NCBI GenBank assembly: GCA_002753225.1
Contig: PDZS01000004.1
Span: 62,001-126,000, forward strand
Source: Deltaproteobacteria bacterium YD0425bin51
GTDB taxonomy: Bacteria; Desulfobacterota; Desulfobacteria; Desulfobacterales; YD0425bin51
Length of the DNA: 64,000 bases
Reading direction: 5' to 3'
In this document: in pieces, positions 7,490 through 16,126 of the stretch
Numbering within the stretch: the first letter of the stretch is position 1
Layout: each line of letters begins with the position of its first letter
Notes under the pieces: generated by a model
Seen by the model: only the letters and a program-made list of their open reading frames with translations
Told to the model about the DNA's origin: nothing
Databases searched by the model: none
Position numbers and translations under genes: made by a program

Positions 7490-9376
7490 ATGCTACTTAA
7501 AAAAACATATTTAATCCTAATTTTAATTTTAATTTCATTTGATTGGGCATATGCAGGAATATCTAGACCAAAACCTTACTTACCATCAGGAACTAAGCTT
7601 AATATTTCTCATTGGCTTTTTTTAATAGGTATAAATGAATATACAAGTTTTAATCATCTAAAAACTCCAGTACAAGATGCTAAAATGCTAAAAGATGTTC
7701 TTCTATCCAAATACTATTTTGATAAAGATCATTTGATTGAACTTTATGATAAAGAGGCAACACGCAAGAATATTATAGATAAATTGGAGTTTTTAGCGAA
7801 AAATGCTTCAAAAAATGATTCTATTCTTATTTTTTATGCAGGTCATTGCAATATAGATGATACGACTAGAACTAGTTACTGGGTTCCATATGATGGCGGT
7901 AAAAATAATGCTTCCTCATGGATTTCCAGCCGTGAAATAAAGAATTATTTATCTATTAGTAAAATTAAGTCAAGACATATTTTGTTAATATCTGATTCTT
8001 GCTTTTCAGGTGAATTCTTTAAGAGCTATAGTGAAAAAGGTTTGGTTTCAAGTGATATAGAAAAAATCTATATGAACCCGTCTAGACAGCTTTTAGTTTC
8101 AAATAATTTAGAAGAAAAAAAGGATATGGAATTTGAAGGGTTGAGCGTATTTTCATATTACCTTATAAAATCACTGAGAGAAAACGAAGAGAGTTATCTT
8201 TTGCCCTCAAATTTTTTTAAAAAATTAAAGTTTGATATAGTTTTAAATGTTACAACTCTCCCTGAAATAGGATATTTATCGAATGCAGGGGGAATGCCGG
8301 ACAGTGAATTTATATTCTTTTTAAAATGGACAGGAAAACCTCTTGAAACCTCTATTAAAAAAGAAGAAAAAACTATTAACGAATTATTACAAGAAGCAAA
8401 AGTAGCAAAAAAACGTGATGAAGAAAAAAGTGAAGTTTATAGAAAACAAGGCTTAGTTTTAGATAAAGAAATTGAATCTAAAAAAGGAATGGAAGATTTA
8501 ATTCTTTTATTAAAAGAAAAGGATAAAATTTTACAAAGAATTGAAGAGCAAAAAAAGGAATTGCAGGAAAATGAAAAAAAAAGATTTGATGAAATTGAAA
8601 TAATTAGAGTAGAAAAAAAACGTAAGCTTGAAAAAAGTATTTCAAATTATAAAACAATAATGTCTTTGGATCCATCTAATGAAGTAAAACAACTTGCATG
8701 GAAAAACCTTATATCACCTTATCAAAAAGAGGCAAAAGATATAGAAATTGGAGACATTGAAGGGCTTAAAATGTCAGTTATTGATGGAAGTATTCCAAAT
8801 TCCATTGGTATGAGGTTTGTTCTGATTTATCCAAATGAAAATATAAAAAAAGAATTCTATATGCAGACTACAGAGGTTACTCAAAAGCAATGGAAAATGA
8901 TAATGGGAAACAATCCTTCTAAATTTCAAGATTGTGGGGAAAGTTGCCCTGTAGAATATGTTTCCTGGTATGATGCCCAAGAATTTACAAAAAAATTAAA
9001 CCTGCGTGAGAAAACAAACAAATACAGGTTACCTTCCATGGAAGAATGGGAAAATGCTTGCATGGCTGGTAGTAAAAGTCTTTATTGCCATGGGGATGAT
9101 GAAAATGAACTCAATTTATATGGATGGTATAAAAACAATTCAGATAATACGACCCATCCTGTTTCTGAAAAAAAATCAAATCCATGGGGATTATATGATA
9201 TGAATGGAAACGTACGGGAATGGTGTGAAGATTCTTATGATGAGCGCCCTTTAAAGATATATAAAGGTGGGGGATTTGATAGTTATCCGCGAGAGCTTAC
9301 ATCAGAATATAAGGATTCCTCCTCCCCTCCCCTTAAATATAGAGCGCTTGGATTTCGTATCGTAAAAGAGCCTTAA
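7490..9376 (+). CDS. Secreted caspase-like peptidase fused to coiled coil and FGE/SUMF1-type domain
   Basis: The start is taken at 7490 because MLLKKTYLILILILISFDWAYAG is a clear signal peptide; a longer frame opens at 7427 inside the esterase gene. Domains: a caspase/C14 fold at about 40-280 with catalytic His119 (FYAGHC) and Cys171 (SDSCFSG), a Lys/Glu-rich coiled coil at about 295-400, and a formylglycine-generating-enzyme-type (C-type-lectin-like) domain at about 425-628. That domain shows TTEVTQKQW, VEYVSWYDAQEF, YRLPSMEEWENA, GLYDMNGNVREWCED and a final GFRIV. Caspase-FGE fusions are known in bacteria, where the FGE part is usually thought to bind rather than catalyse. Likely exported; substrate unknown. 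AT-rich, unlike the esterase before it. Confidence 0.82.
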   Translation: MLLKKTYLILILILISFDWAYAGISRPKPYLPSGTKLNISHWLFLIGINEYTSFNHLKTPVQDAKMLKDVLLSKYYFDKDHLIELYDKEATRKNIIDKLEFLAKNASKNDSILIFYAGHCNIDDTTRTSYWVPYDGGKNNASSWISSREIKNYLSISKIKSRHILLISDSCFSGEFFKSYSEKGLVSSDIEKIYMNPSRQLLVSNNLEEKKDMEFEGLSVFSYYLIKSLRENEESYLLPSNFFKKLKFDIVLNVTTLPEIGYLSNAGGMPDSEFIFFLKWTGKPLETSIKKEEKTINELLQEAKVAKKRDEEKSEVYRKQGLVLDKEIESKKGMEDLILLLKEKDKILQRIEEQKKELQENEKKRFDEIEIIRVEKKRKLEKSISNYKTIMSLDPSNEVKQLAWKNLISPYQKEAKDIEIGDIEGLKMSVIDGSIPNSIGMRFVLIYPNENIKKEFYMQTTEVTQKQWKMIMGNNPSKFQDCGESCPVEYVSWYDAQEFTKKLNLREKTNKYRLPSMEEWENACMAGSKSLYCHGDDENELNLYGWYKNNSDNTTHPVSEKKSNPWGLYDMNGNVREWCEDSYDERPLKIYKGGGFDSYPRELTSEYKDSSSPPLKYRALGFRIVKEP

Positions 9377-9378
9377 AA

Positions 9379-9534
9379 TTATGCAGCTTTGCGAAAAACT
9401 AATTTCACAGTTTCTTCGCATGGTTTTAAAATATTATAACTTGTTTGCCCTTCATCTATTTCTATTAATTTTGTCTGTACTCCATGATTAATTTTAATAG
9501 TATCTTTCTCTATCTTCCATTTTAATTTTACCAT
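9379..9534 (-). CDS. Small hypothetical protein, 51 residues
   Basis: A short open frame starting MVKLKWKIEKDTIKINHG and ending KLVFRKAA. The run GAGGGGG lies about 9 bases before the ATG, which is the main reason to believe it. It is strand-rich (alternating hydrophobic residues) with one Cys, and has no signal or membrane segment. It lies 71 bases downstream of the sigma-54 activator gene on the same strand and could be the last gene of that operon. I do not recognise it. Confidence 0.5.
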   Translation of the reverse strand: MVKLKWKIEKDTIKINHGVQTKLIEIDEGQTSYNILKPCEETVKLVFRKAA

Positions 9535-9605
9535 ACTACACCCCCTCTTTTATTATGTTGTTCTTTAATTCTAAAATCGGTAATATGGCATATATCCTTT
9601 AGACT

Positions 9606-10973
9606 TTATTTTTCAATTTTTATCCCAAATTTTTTTATTTTATAGTGAATTGTTCTTCTGCTTATCCCAAGTAAGTCTGCAGCATCTTTTTGAACCCATT
9701 CAGTCTCCTGAAGGGCTCTAATAATTGTATTTCTTTCACTTTCTTCAAGAGAAAATGGGTCATTGGATTTACTCATATTATTGTTTTTGTCTTGAAAGTC
9801 GGAAATATTTAAGTCTTCAGGAAGAAGAACTCCGTTTTTACATAGAACTACACCTGCTTCAAGGGAGTTTTTAAGTTCTCTTACATTTCCAGGCCAGTGG
9901 TAAGAGCATAAAAAATCGATAGTTTTTTGAGGAAGCTTTATTTGTTGGAGTCCTTTATTTTTACAAAAATTTTTTACAAAGTTTTCAACTAAAAAAGGAA
10001 TTTCTTCTTTTCTTTCTCTAAGAGGAGGAAATTTAAGGGTGACAACACGGAGTCTATAATAGAGGTCTTCCCTAAATCTACCTGCCTTAATTTCATCAAG
10101 TAAGTTTGCATTGGTCGCTGCAATAATTCTACAGTCAACAGATATTTCTTTTATATCTCCTATTTTCCTGATTTTTCTGTCTTCTAAAAAACGTAAAAGC
10201 CTCATTTGCATTTCAAGAGAAATATTTCCTATTTCATCTAAAAAAAGAGTACCACCGTTAGCAGCTTCTATTAAGCCTTTTTTATCTCTTATGGCATGGG
10301 TAAAAGAGCCTTTAACATGTCCAAAAAGCTCACTTTCAAGGAGGCTGGTAGGTGTTGAGCCGCAGTCAACAACAATAAAAGGATTGTCTCTCCTTGGTCC
10401 AAGTTCATGAACTAAATGAGCTGCTCTTTCTTTACCCACTCCGCTCTCTCCAAGAATTAAAAGATTCACATCACTTACTGCGACCTTTTCTATTAGCCCC
10501 ACAAGTTCATTCATGGCAGAATTCTCACCGACGTAAAAACCCTGGCTCGCAGATGTAAATTTTCTTGCGGAAAGATGTTGATTATCTTTTAAGATATTAT
10601 TTATTTTTTTTATTAACTCTCTTCCATCAAAAGGTTTTGTGAAATATTCTATGGCTCCAGCTTTTATTGAATCAACTGCATCAGGAATAGTTCCGTAAGC
10701 TGTTAGGAATATCAAAGGAAGCTCAGAGTTTATGTTTCTAACCTCTTTAAGAAAACCCATCCCTCCCATTTCAGGCATTTTCATATCAGAAATAATAAGA
10801 TCAATGCTTTTAGTTTTTAAAATATTTATTGCCTCATGAGGACTTACAGCCTTGAAAACATTAAATCCTGCTGATGATAGTCTAGCTTCTAAAACTTCTA
10901 GTATATGCAGATCATCATCGACAATAAGAATGGTTTGAGCAGATTCATCATTACTTATTTCTATATTTGCCAT
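9606..10973 (-). CDS. Sigma-54-dependent response regulator, GlrR/QseF-like
   Basis: An NtrC-type transcription activator of 455 residues. Receiver domain at 12-125 (acidic pair at 19-21, phospho-acceptor Asp63, Lys113), AAA+ domain at about 147-385 (Walker A GESGVGKE 175-182, Walker B GGTLFLDEIG 240-249), and a Fis-type helix-turn-helix at the C-terminus (DAADLLGISRRTIHYKIKK). The sigma-54 contact loop, usually GAFTGA, reads GSFTHA at 222-227. It is third in an operon after a sensor kinase and a coiled-coil lipoprotein, the same order as E. coli glrK-qseG-glrR, so it is probably phosphorylated by that kinase. Candidate targets are the tandem repeats and -24/-12 promoter at 13165-13302. Confidence 0.85.
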   Translation of the reverse strand: MANIEISNDESAQTILIVDDDLHILEVLEARLSSAGFNVFKAVSPHEAINILKTKSIDLIISDMKMPEMGGMGFLKEVRNINSELPLIFLTAYGTIPDAVDSIKAGAIEYFTKPFDGRELIKKINNILKDNQHLSARKFTSASQGFYVGENSAMNELVGLIEKVAVSDVNLLILGESGVGKERAAHLVHELGPRRDNPFIVVDCGSTPTSLLESELFGHVKGSFTHAIRDKKGLIEAANGGTLFLDEIGNISLEMQMRLLRFLEDRKIRKIGDIKEISVDCRIIAATNANLLDEIKAGRFREDLYYRLRVVTLKFPPLRERKEEIPFLVENFVKNFCKNKGLQQIKLPQKTIDFLCSYHWPGNVRELKNSLEAGVVLCKNGVLLPEDLNISDFQDKNNNMSKSNDPFSLEESERNTIIRALQETEWVQKDAADLLGISRRTIHYKIKKFGIKIEK

Positions 10974-10974
10974 A

Positions 10975-11679
10975 TTAATTAGAAGTGATTTCTTTCTTTT
11001 TTTCTTGTATTTTTTGGTGAATTTTTTCTAAAGTATTTAGTTGATTCTTTAATGTATCTACATCTTTTTTCATTTTTTCCATCTGGCTTTTCAAGAGTCT
11101 TATTTCTTTGTCTTTGGCTTTTATTGTAGTATTATATTTATTTGCAAGTTTTTTAGCTTCTATTGCAGCCATCCTTGCCTTAGAAATATCTTTATCATTT
11201 GAATTTGTAACTTCTGGTTCAGACGGTTCTTCGTCTTCAGTGCCTTCTTCTTGAGCCAAGCTTTCTTCAAATAGTTTGCACTGCATATATGTTAAAATTT
11301 TTGAAAACATAGGTTTATACATCCGAGGATCTTCAGATTTTAAACCTTTATCACTTAAATCAGACCATTTGTTCCAAATAGTCATTGCTTCGCTAAATTC
11401 TTCAGGGTTTGTAGCAAGTATTAATTTAGTGCAAGCAAGATTATATAATGCTTGACGCTTTATATCCTCATTTTTAGATTTTTTAGTTAAAATATCAAAT
11501 ATTACGGATGCTTTCTTATAATTTTTATCATGAAAAGCTTCATATCCTACTTCTAGTTTTCTTAAATCATTTCTGTTGGAGATGTTATCTGTTGATATTA
11601 CCTTGCTTCCGCATCCAATTATTCCAAGAAATAAAATAAATATCATTATTTTTTTTATACTCATAAATATATCTTTCAT
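10975..11679 (-). CDS. QseG-like coiled-coil lipoprotein
   Basis: A 234-residue protein with a short signal peptide and lipobox LGIIGC (Cys23 from the first ATG, Cys18 from an ATG at 11664 that may be the real start). The N-terminal half is helical and TPR-like (YEAFHDKNYKKASVIFDIL...ALYNLACTKLILA). A Glu-rich linker (EEGTEDEEPSEPE) follows, then a long coiled coil to the end. It sits between the sensor kinase gene (no gap) and the response-regulator gene (1 base), exactly where qseG (yfhG) lies between glrK and glrR. By analogy it would be an outer-membrane-anchored protein that modulates the kinase. Sequence similarity to QseG itself was not tested. Confidence 0.7.
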   Translation of the reverse strand: MKDIFMSIKKIMIFILFLGIIGCGSKVISTDNISNRNDLRKLEVGYEAFHDKNYKKASVIFDILTKKSKNEDIKRQALYNLACTKLILATNPEEFSEAMTIWNKWSDLSDKGLKSEDPRMYKPMFSKILTYMQCKLFEESLAQEEGTEDEEPSEPEVTNSNDKDISKARMAAIEAKKLANKYNTTIKAKDKEIRLLKSQMEKMKKDVDTLKNQLNTLEKIHQKIQEKKKEITSN

Positions 11680-13110
11680 TTAAGTAGATGAGATTGGAAG
11701 TGTAAAACTAAAGGCGCATCCTTTTCCTAAATCGCTTTTTATCCAAATTTTTCCACCATGCGCTTCAACTATGTGTTTGGAAATACTTAGTCCTAAACCT
11801 ACTCCATCCATATGCTCCCTAACTCTTTTTGCTCTATAATATTTATTAAAAATAAAAGGCTGCTCTTCCTGTGAAATTCCGGGTCCATTATCTGAAACAG
11901 TAAATATTAAATTTTTTAAATCATTATATAAATCAACGCTGACTATAATTTTACTCCCTTGGGGGGAAAATTTAACAGCATTAGAAAGCAGATTTATAAG
12001 AACTTGCTGAAGGTATTTGCTATCACCTATTATATTAGGAAGTTTATCTGGAATACTTGTTGTGATTTTCATGTTTTTAGATTCCGCAGTTGGATTTACC
12101 TGATCAACACATTCAGTTATAAATGTTACTGGATCAAGAACTGACGGGACAATGTTATTACCACCTGATTCCAGACAAGATACCTGCATAATTCTATTTA
12201 ATAAATCACAAACCCTTCCTATTTCTAGGTTTGCAATTTCAAGGAATTTTTTTTGTCTTGGATTGATATTCCCCATTATCCCTTCTTCAATTAAATTTAC
12301 TGACTCACGAATTGAAGTTAGGGGTGTTCTTATTTCATGACTTAGCATTGATATAAAATCTGACCTCATCCTTTGCTCTTCTTTTAAACGGAAAGCCATT
12401 TCATTAAAAGCACTTGCCAACTCGCCGAATTCGTCTTTAGATTTTATACGCACAGGTTCGCTTTCTCTGTCTTGAGATATAGACCTTATACCTGTAAGAA
12501 GAGCTCTAAGAGGCATAATCATAGAATGTGAAAGGAGAATAATGCCAAATAGTCCGACAACTGCTGAAATTACTAAACCAATAAATGCGCTTCGTCCAGC
12601 TAACTGACCTCTTTGATTCAACTCGTGGTTTGCATTTTCAATCTCTTCCTCATTTTCTATTTTAGCATCTGAGATCTGTTTAATCCATTTATTTATTGTT
12701 TCTTCAGGCAGCCAAGGTTCTTTATTTTCATTCAAACTTATTTCTTCAGCTTTTTTTGTGGTTAATGAAAATTTAAGATAACTCTTGCTAAGATTTTTCC
12801 ATGTTGGAGACATGTTAATGATGCTATTAATACTTTTTTCAAATTCCTTTTGTGAAGTAATAAAATAATCTAAATATTCTTTTTTTTTTAAGATAATATA
12901 TTTATTTTCATTTTCCTCCATACTTAAAAGATGCTCTATCATCTTTTTTGAAGCAGAAGATATTTTATAATTTTTATTTACAACATTATCTGATATTTTA
13001 AGCATTCTTTGGACATTCATATAAAGGACAAAGACAGTACCATAGAATATAACAACAAAAGTAAAATACCATCCAAAGAGTTTAACAGTTATTTTAGATA
13101 TACGTTTCAT
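11680..13110 (-). CDS. Membrane sensor histidine kinase, GlrK/QseE-like
   Basis: An ATG at 13110 ([10 protein letters not shown]) is preferred to a TTG six codons upstream. Counted from that ATG: a membrane segment at about 9-31, a helical periplasmic sensor region to about 170, a second membrane segment at about 174-196, HAMP (to about 245), HisKA with phospho-acceptor His258 in SHEIRTP, and an HATPase domain with the N box ([13 protein letters not shown]), DNGPGIS and GLGLSIS. It is about 476 residues long. It heads the operon kinase-lipoprotein-sigma-54 activator. The repeats at 13165-13208 lie 55-98 bases upstream of its start, so self-control is possible. Confidence 0.85.
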   Translation of the reverse strand: MKRISKITVKLFGWYFTFVVIFYGTVFVLYMNVQRMLKISDNVVNKNYKISSASKKMIEHLLSMEENENKYIILKKKEYLDYFITSQKEFEKSINSIINMSPTWKNLSKSYLKFSLTTKKAEEISLNENKEPWLPEETINKWIKQISDAKIENEEEIENANHELNQRGQLAGRSAFIGLVISAVVGLFGIILLSHSMIMPLRALLTGIRSISQDRESEPVRIKSKDEFGELASAFNEMAFRLKEEQRMRSDFISMLSHEIRTPLTSIRESVNLIEEGIMGNINPRQKKFLEIANLEIGRVCDLLNRIMQVSCLESGGNNIVPSVLDPVTFITECVDQVNPTAESKNMKITTSIPDKLPNIIGDSKYLQQVLINLLSNAVKFSPQGSKIIVSVDLYNDLKNLIFTVSDNGPGISQEEQPFIFNKYYRAKRVREHMDGVGLGLSISKHIVEAHGGKIWIKSDLGKGCAFSFTLPISST

Positions 13111-13164
13111 TAAGTCAGTAAATAACAAAAGAGTATAAACAAGTCAATCAAGGATATAAAGAAG

Positions 13165-13208
13165 GTGTGCAAGAATCGTAATTATAGTGTGCAAGAATAG
13201 TAACTATA
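13165..13208. promoter_or_regulatory. Two tandem 22-bp repeats, candidate enhancer sites
   Basis: Two head-to-tail copies (13165-13186 and 13187-13208), each beginning GTGTGCAAGAAT and ending CTATA or TTATA, are identical at 20 of 22 positions. A 22-bp period is two helical turns, so a protein would bind both copies on one face. They lie about 80 bases upstream of the GG element of the -24/-12 promoter, a usual place for activator sites. They also lie in the gene gap next to the operon encoding the sigma-54 activator. Confidence 0.65.
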
Positions 13209-13285
13209 ATTTTATAAAGGAATTATGTCTAAAAATATTTTTAATAAAAACTAATTAAAACAAATTGTTGTCTTTATTTTATCAA

Positions 13286-13302
13286 TTGGCATAATGAATG
13301 CT
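13286..13302 (+). promoter_or_regulatory. Sigma-54-type (-24/-12) promoter
   Basis: TTGGCATAATGAATGCT contains GG at 13288-13289 and GC at 13300-13301, exactly 10 bases apart. The left half matches the TGGCA consensus fully, and the right half is ATGC against TTGC. Transcription would start near 13313, giving a leader of about 78 bases before the small secreted-protein gene. Confidence 0.65.
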
Positions 13303-13390
13303 ATATATTAAAGTATCTTTCAGATGATAAATAAAATCTCTGAAAAGAGTAATAACTAATAAATAACAATTTAAATTAAGGAGTATTAAA

Positions 13391-13669
13391 ATGAAAAAAT
13401 TATTAGCATTATTACTTTGTTTAGCGTTTGTTTGTTTAAGCGTTTCAGTATTTGCAGAAGAAAAAGCGGCAACACAAGCAGAGCAGACTATAACAGGTAA
13501 AATTGAAAAAAAAGGTGAAGCAGTTATTCTTAAAGCAACTGATACAGAATATACAATAACTGGGCAAGATCTTACCGCATTAGTTGATAAAGAAGTTAAA
13601 GTTACTGGTGTAGTTACAGAAAAAACAATAGCAGCAACTCAAGTAGAAGAAGTAGTAGTAAAAAAATAG
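13391..13669 (+). CDS. Small secreted protein, 92 residues
   Basis: A classical signal peptide (MKKLLALLLCLAFVCLSVSVFA, cleavage near 22) leaves a mature protein of about 70 residues. It has an OB-like strand pattern: TITGKIEKKGEAVILKATD, YTITGQDL and KEVKVTGVVTEK, ending EEVVVKK. It is probably periplasmic. TAAGGAG lies 8 bases before the ATG. The gene is alone between the sigma-54-type promoter and a strong terminator, so it looks like the dedicated target of that promoter. I know of no function; small secreted OB-like domains of this kind often bind ligands or metals. Confidence 0.8.
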   Translation: MKKLLALLLCLAFVCLSVSVFAEEKAATQAEQTITGKIEKKGEAVILKATDTEYTITGQDLTALVDKEVKVTGVVTEKTIAATQVEEVVVKK

Positions 13670-13707
13670 TATGCGGCTAACGGGATAGACCCGATTAAAT
13701 ATATAAA

Positions 13708-13743
13708 TAAAAAGGTGAGAATCAAATACTTCTCACCTTTTTA
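13708..13743. terminator. Strong bidirectional terminator
   Basis: An 11-bp perfect stem (AAAAGGTGAGA with TCTCACCTTTT) has a 10-base loop, with A-rich and T-rich ends on the two sides. It separates the convergent small secreted-protein gene and the acyl-CoA operon, and can serve both. Confidence 0.85.
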
Positions 13744-13746
13744 TCT

Positions 13747-14889
13747 TTAAAATCCCATAAATTTTGCGGCAATACCTTTCATGACTTCGTTTGTTCCAGC
13801 AAAAATTGACATAACTCTTACATCTCTAAAAGCCCTTACAACAGGGCATGCTTCTAACATGCCGTAGCTTCCGTATAAATCTAAGGCACGGTCTGCAGTC
13901 CTTTTAACCATTTCTGTAATCCAGTATTTTGCCATTGAAGTTTCAATAACAACATTTTTAGCTTCCATATGGTCACAAATAAGTTTATCTACGAATGTTC
14001 TTCCGAGTTTTACTTCAGTTGCCATCTCAACTAAAGCGAATTGAACAGATTGGTTTTTTATAACAGGCTTTCCAGAAACCTTTGTCTTTTTACAATTTAA
14101 AGTAACATATTCTAAGATTAATTCTGCTGCTGCAATTGCTCCAATTGCAGTAACTAACCTTTCCTGTTGAAGCTTTGCCATGAGCATCAAAAAGCCTGAA
14201 CCTTTTTCTCCAAGCCTGTTTTTTTTAGGAATTCTGCAATTTGTAAAAAAAAGTTCTGCTGTATCCTGGCTGTGGAATCCCATTTTTTCAAGCTGCCTTC
14301 CTCTAGCAAAGCCTTTTGTTCCATCTTCAACTATGTATAAGGAAAGTGCCTGATAAGGGCTTCTTACCTCAGGATCTCTTGCTGCAACAATAACTATACC
14401 GCAGTTTATTCCATTTGATATAAATGTCTTAGCTCCGTTTATAACTACTTCATCCCCTTCTTCTATTGCAGTAGTTGTCATTGATGCAAGGTCACTGCCA
14501 GCACCTGGTTCAGTCATTGCAACTGCAGAAATTATATCTCCTGAAACACATCCCGGCAAATATTTCTGCTTTATTTCTTCTGATCCGTAACTCTCAATGT
14601 ATGGCACAACTATATCACTATGCAGGGAGGTAATAAGTCCAGTGTGGTTAGTTTTTGTAAGTTCTTCAGATACTATGACTGAATATAAAAAATCGCCACC
14701 CATCCCTCCATATTGGGGAGCAACACCAGTACAAAGGAAACCAGCTCCACCTATTTTTTTCCATGCGCTTTTGGGAACAATTTTATTTTTTTCCCATTCA
14801 TCAACATAAGGAATAACTTCTTTTTCCAAAAATTCCCTTAGTTTTTTACGATAATTTATATGCGCTTCTGTATACTTCAGTATTTCCAT
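13747..14889 (-). CDS. Acyl-CoA dehydrogenase
   Basis: An FAD enzyme of 380 residues that introduces the alpha,beta double bond into acyl-CoA. Family marks: AMTEPGAGSD near 122-131 (substrate/FAD signature), KTFISNG, GFHSQDT, an LQQERL helix, and AGTNEVMKGI at the C-terminus, whose Glu is the expected catalytic base. Length is normal. It is the last gene of the five-gene operon led by tetR, 11 bases after the thiolase gene. The chain length or branching of the substrate cannot be read from sequence, but the neighbouring SCPx/MFE-2-like proteins suggest long or methyl-branched acyl-CoA. Confidence 0.9.
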   Translation of the reverse strand: MEILKYTEAHINYRKKLREFLEKEVIPYVDEWEKNKIVPKSAWKKIGGAGFLCTGVAPQYGGMGGDFLYSVIVSEELTKTNHTGLITSLHSDIVVPYIESYGSEEIKQKYLPGCVSGDIISAVAMTEPGAGSDLASMTTTAIEEGDEVVINGAKTFISNGINCGIVIVAARDPEVRSPYQALSLYIVEDGTKGFARGRQLEKMGFHSQDTAELFFTNCRIPKKNRLGEKGSGFLMLMAKLQQERLVTAIGAIAAAELILEYVTLNCKKTKVSGKPVIKNQSVQFALVEMATEVKLGRTFVDKLICDHMEAKNVVIETSMAKYWITEMVKRTADRALDLYGSYGMLEACPVVRAFRDVRVMSIFAGTNEVMKGIAAKFMGF

Positions 14890-14900
14890 TGAAATTCTCC

Positions 14901-16112
14901 TTATCCCTCATATTTGCCTACAATAGAGATGCTGCATACATTTTGGAATGGAAATCCACCTAAATTATGAGTTAGACCATATTTAGGATTTTTGATCTGG
15001 CGTTTATCTGCTTTGCCATGAAGCTGCAAATACATCTCATAAATCATGCGAAGACCTGATGCACCAATAGGATGCCCAAAGCATTTCAAGCCTCCATCAA
15101 CCTGACATGGAACTCCACCACCTTCTCTATCATAAAATCCGTCTAAAACCTCTTTTACAGCTTTTCCTCTCTCTGATATATGAAGGTCCTCCATAGTTAC
15201 AAGCTCTGTAATTGAAAAGCAGTCATGAACTTCCATCATACTTATTTCTTTTCTAGGATTTGTAATCCCTGCTTCCTTGTAAGCTTTTAGGCTACATTTT
15301 GTAGTTGTCATGAAATGGTCGCCGTCCCACTCATTATATCCCATTTCCTCTCCACTGCTTAAAGCCAGTTGAAGAGCCTTTACAGAAACAAAATCTTTTT
15401 TACCAAGTTTTTTTGCAATTTCAGGTGTAGTAACAATAGCGCAAGCAGAGCCGTCACTTACTCCGCAACAGTCAAAAAGCCCTAATGGTTGAGCAATTAT
15501 AGGAGCTGCCATGACCTGTTCTTCAGTTACTGGTTTCCTAAGATGTGCTTTTGGGTTTAAAGCGCCATTCGCATGGCTCTTTACAGAAATATGAGCTATA
15601 GCACGTTTTAAGTCATTTGGTTTAATTTTATACTTTGCACAGTATGCAGAAGCAAGTTGTGCAAAAGAGCCTGGAGCTGTTAAATTTGGCCACCATAACC
15701 AAGGTAGAGTTCCTCCAGATGAACCTACGTTTGGAAGTCCTCCATATCCACTATCTTTTAATTTTTCAACCCCAAGAGCAAGGCATATATCGTAAGCGCC
15801 TGACGCAACAGCATAACATGCTCCTCTAAATGCCTCTGTTCCTGTTGCACAATAATTTTCAACTCTTGTTACTGGAATAAAGGGTAGACGCAAAGAAGTT
15901 GAAAGAGGGAGTGCACTTTTTCCAGCGCCTATTTCGTCAAAGCATGTGCCAAGCCAGGCTGCCTCGATTTCTTTCTTTTCAATACCCGCGTCAGATATAC
16001 ATTCTTCAAAAGCCTCAACTATTAACTCTTCAACTCCAACATCCCAGCGCTCTCCAAATTTGGTACATCCCATTCCAATAATTGCAACTTTATCTTTAAT
16101 TCCTGTAGCCAT
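14901..16112 (-). CDS. SCPx/archaeal-type thiolase
   Basis: A thiolase-superfamily protein of 403 residues cleaving or forming 3-oxoacyl-CoA. Visible residues: nucleophile Cys88 in ENYCATGTEAF, His296 in VHDCFS, and His347 in GHPIGASG. The usual C-terminal CxGxG of classic thiolases is replaced by HNLGG, as in SCPx-type and archaeal thiolases. It lies 14 bases after the HMGCS-like/DUF35 fusion gene. In archaea, acetoacetyl-CoA thiolase works in a complex with HMG-CoA synthase and DUF35, and the gene order here mirrors that set. Alternatively it is the last-step thiolase of branched-chain beta-oxidation. Confidence 0.85.
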   Translation of the reverse strand: MATGIKDKVAIIGMGCTKFGERWDVGVEELIVEAFEECISDAGIEKKEIEAAWLGTCFDEIGAGKSALPLSTSLRLPFIPVTRVENYCATGTEAFRGACYAVASGAYDICLALGVEKLKDSGYGGLPNVGSSGGTLPWLWWPNLTAPGSFAQLASAYCAKYKIKPNDLKRAIAHISVKSHANGALNPKAHLRKPVTEEQVMAAPIIAQPLGLFDCCGVSDGSACAIVTTPEIAKKLGKKDFVSVKALQLALSSGEEMGYNEWDGDHFMTTTKCSLKAYKEAGITNPRKEISMMEVHDCFSITELVTMEDLHISERGKAVKEVLDGFYDREGGGVPCQVDGGLKCFGHPIGASGLRMIYEMYLQLHGKADKRQIKNPKYGLTHNLGGFPFQNVCSISIVGKYEG

Positions 16113-16126
16113 ATTTTATCCTCCTG

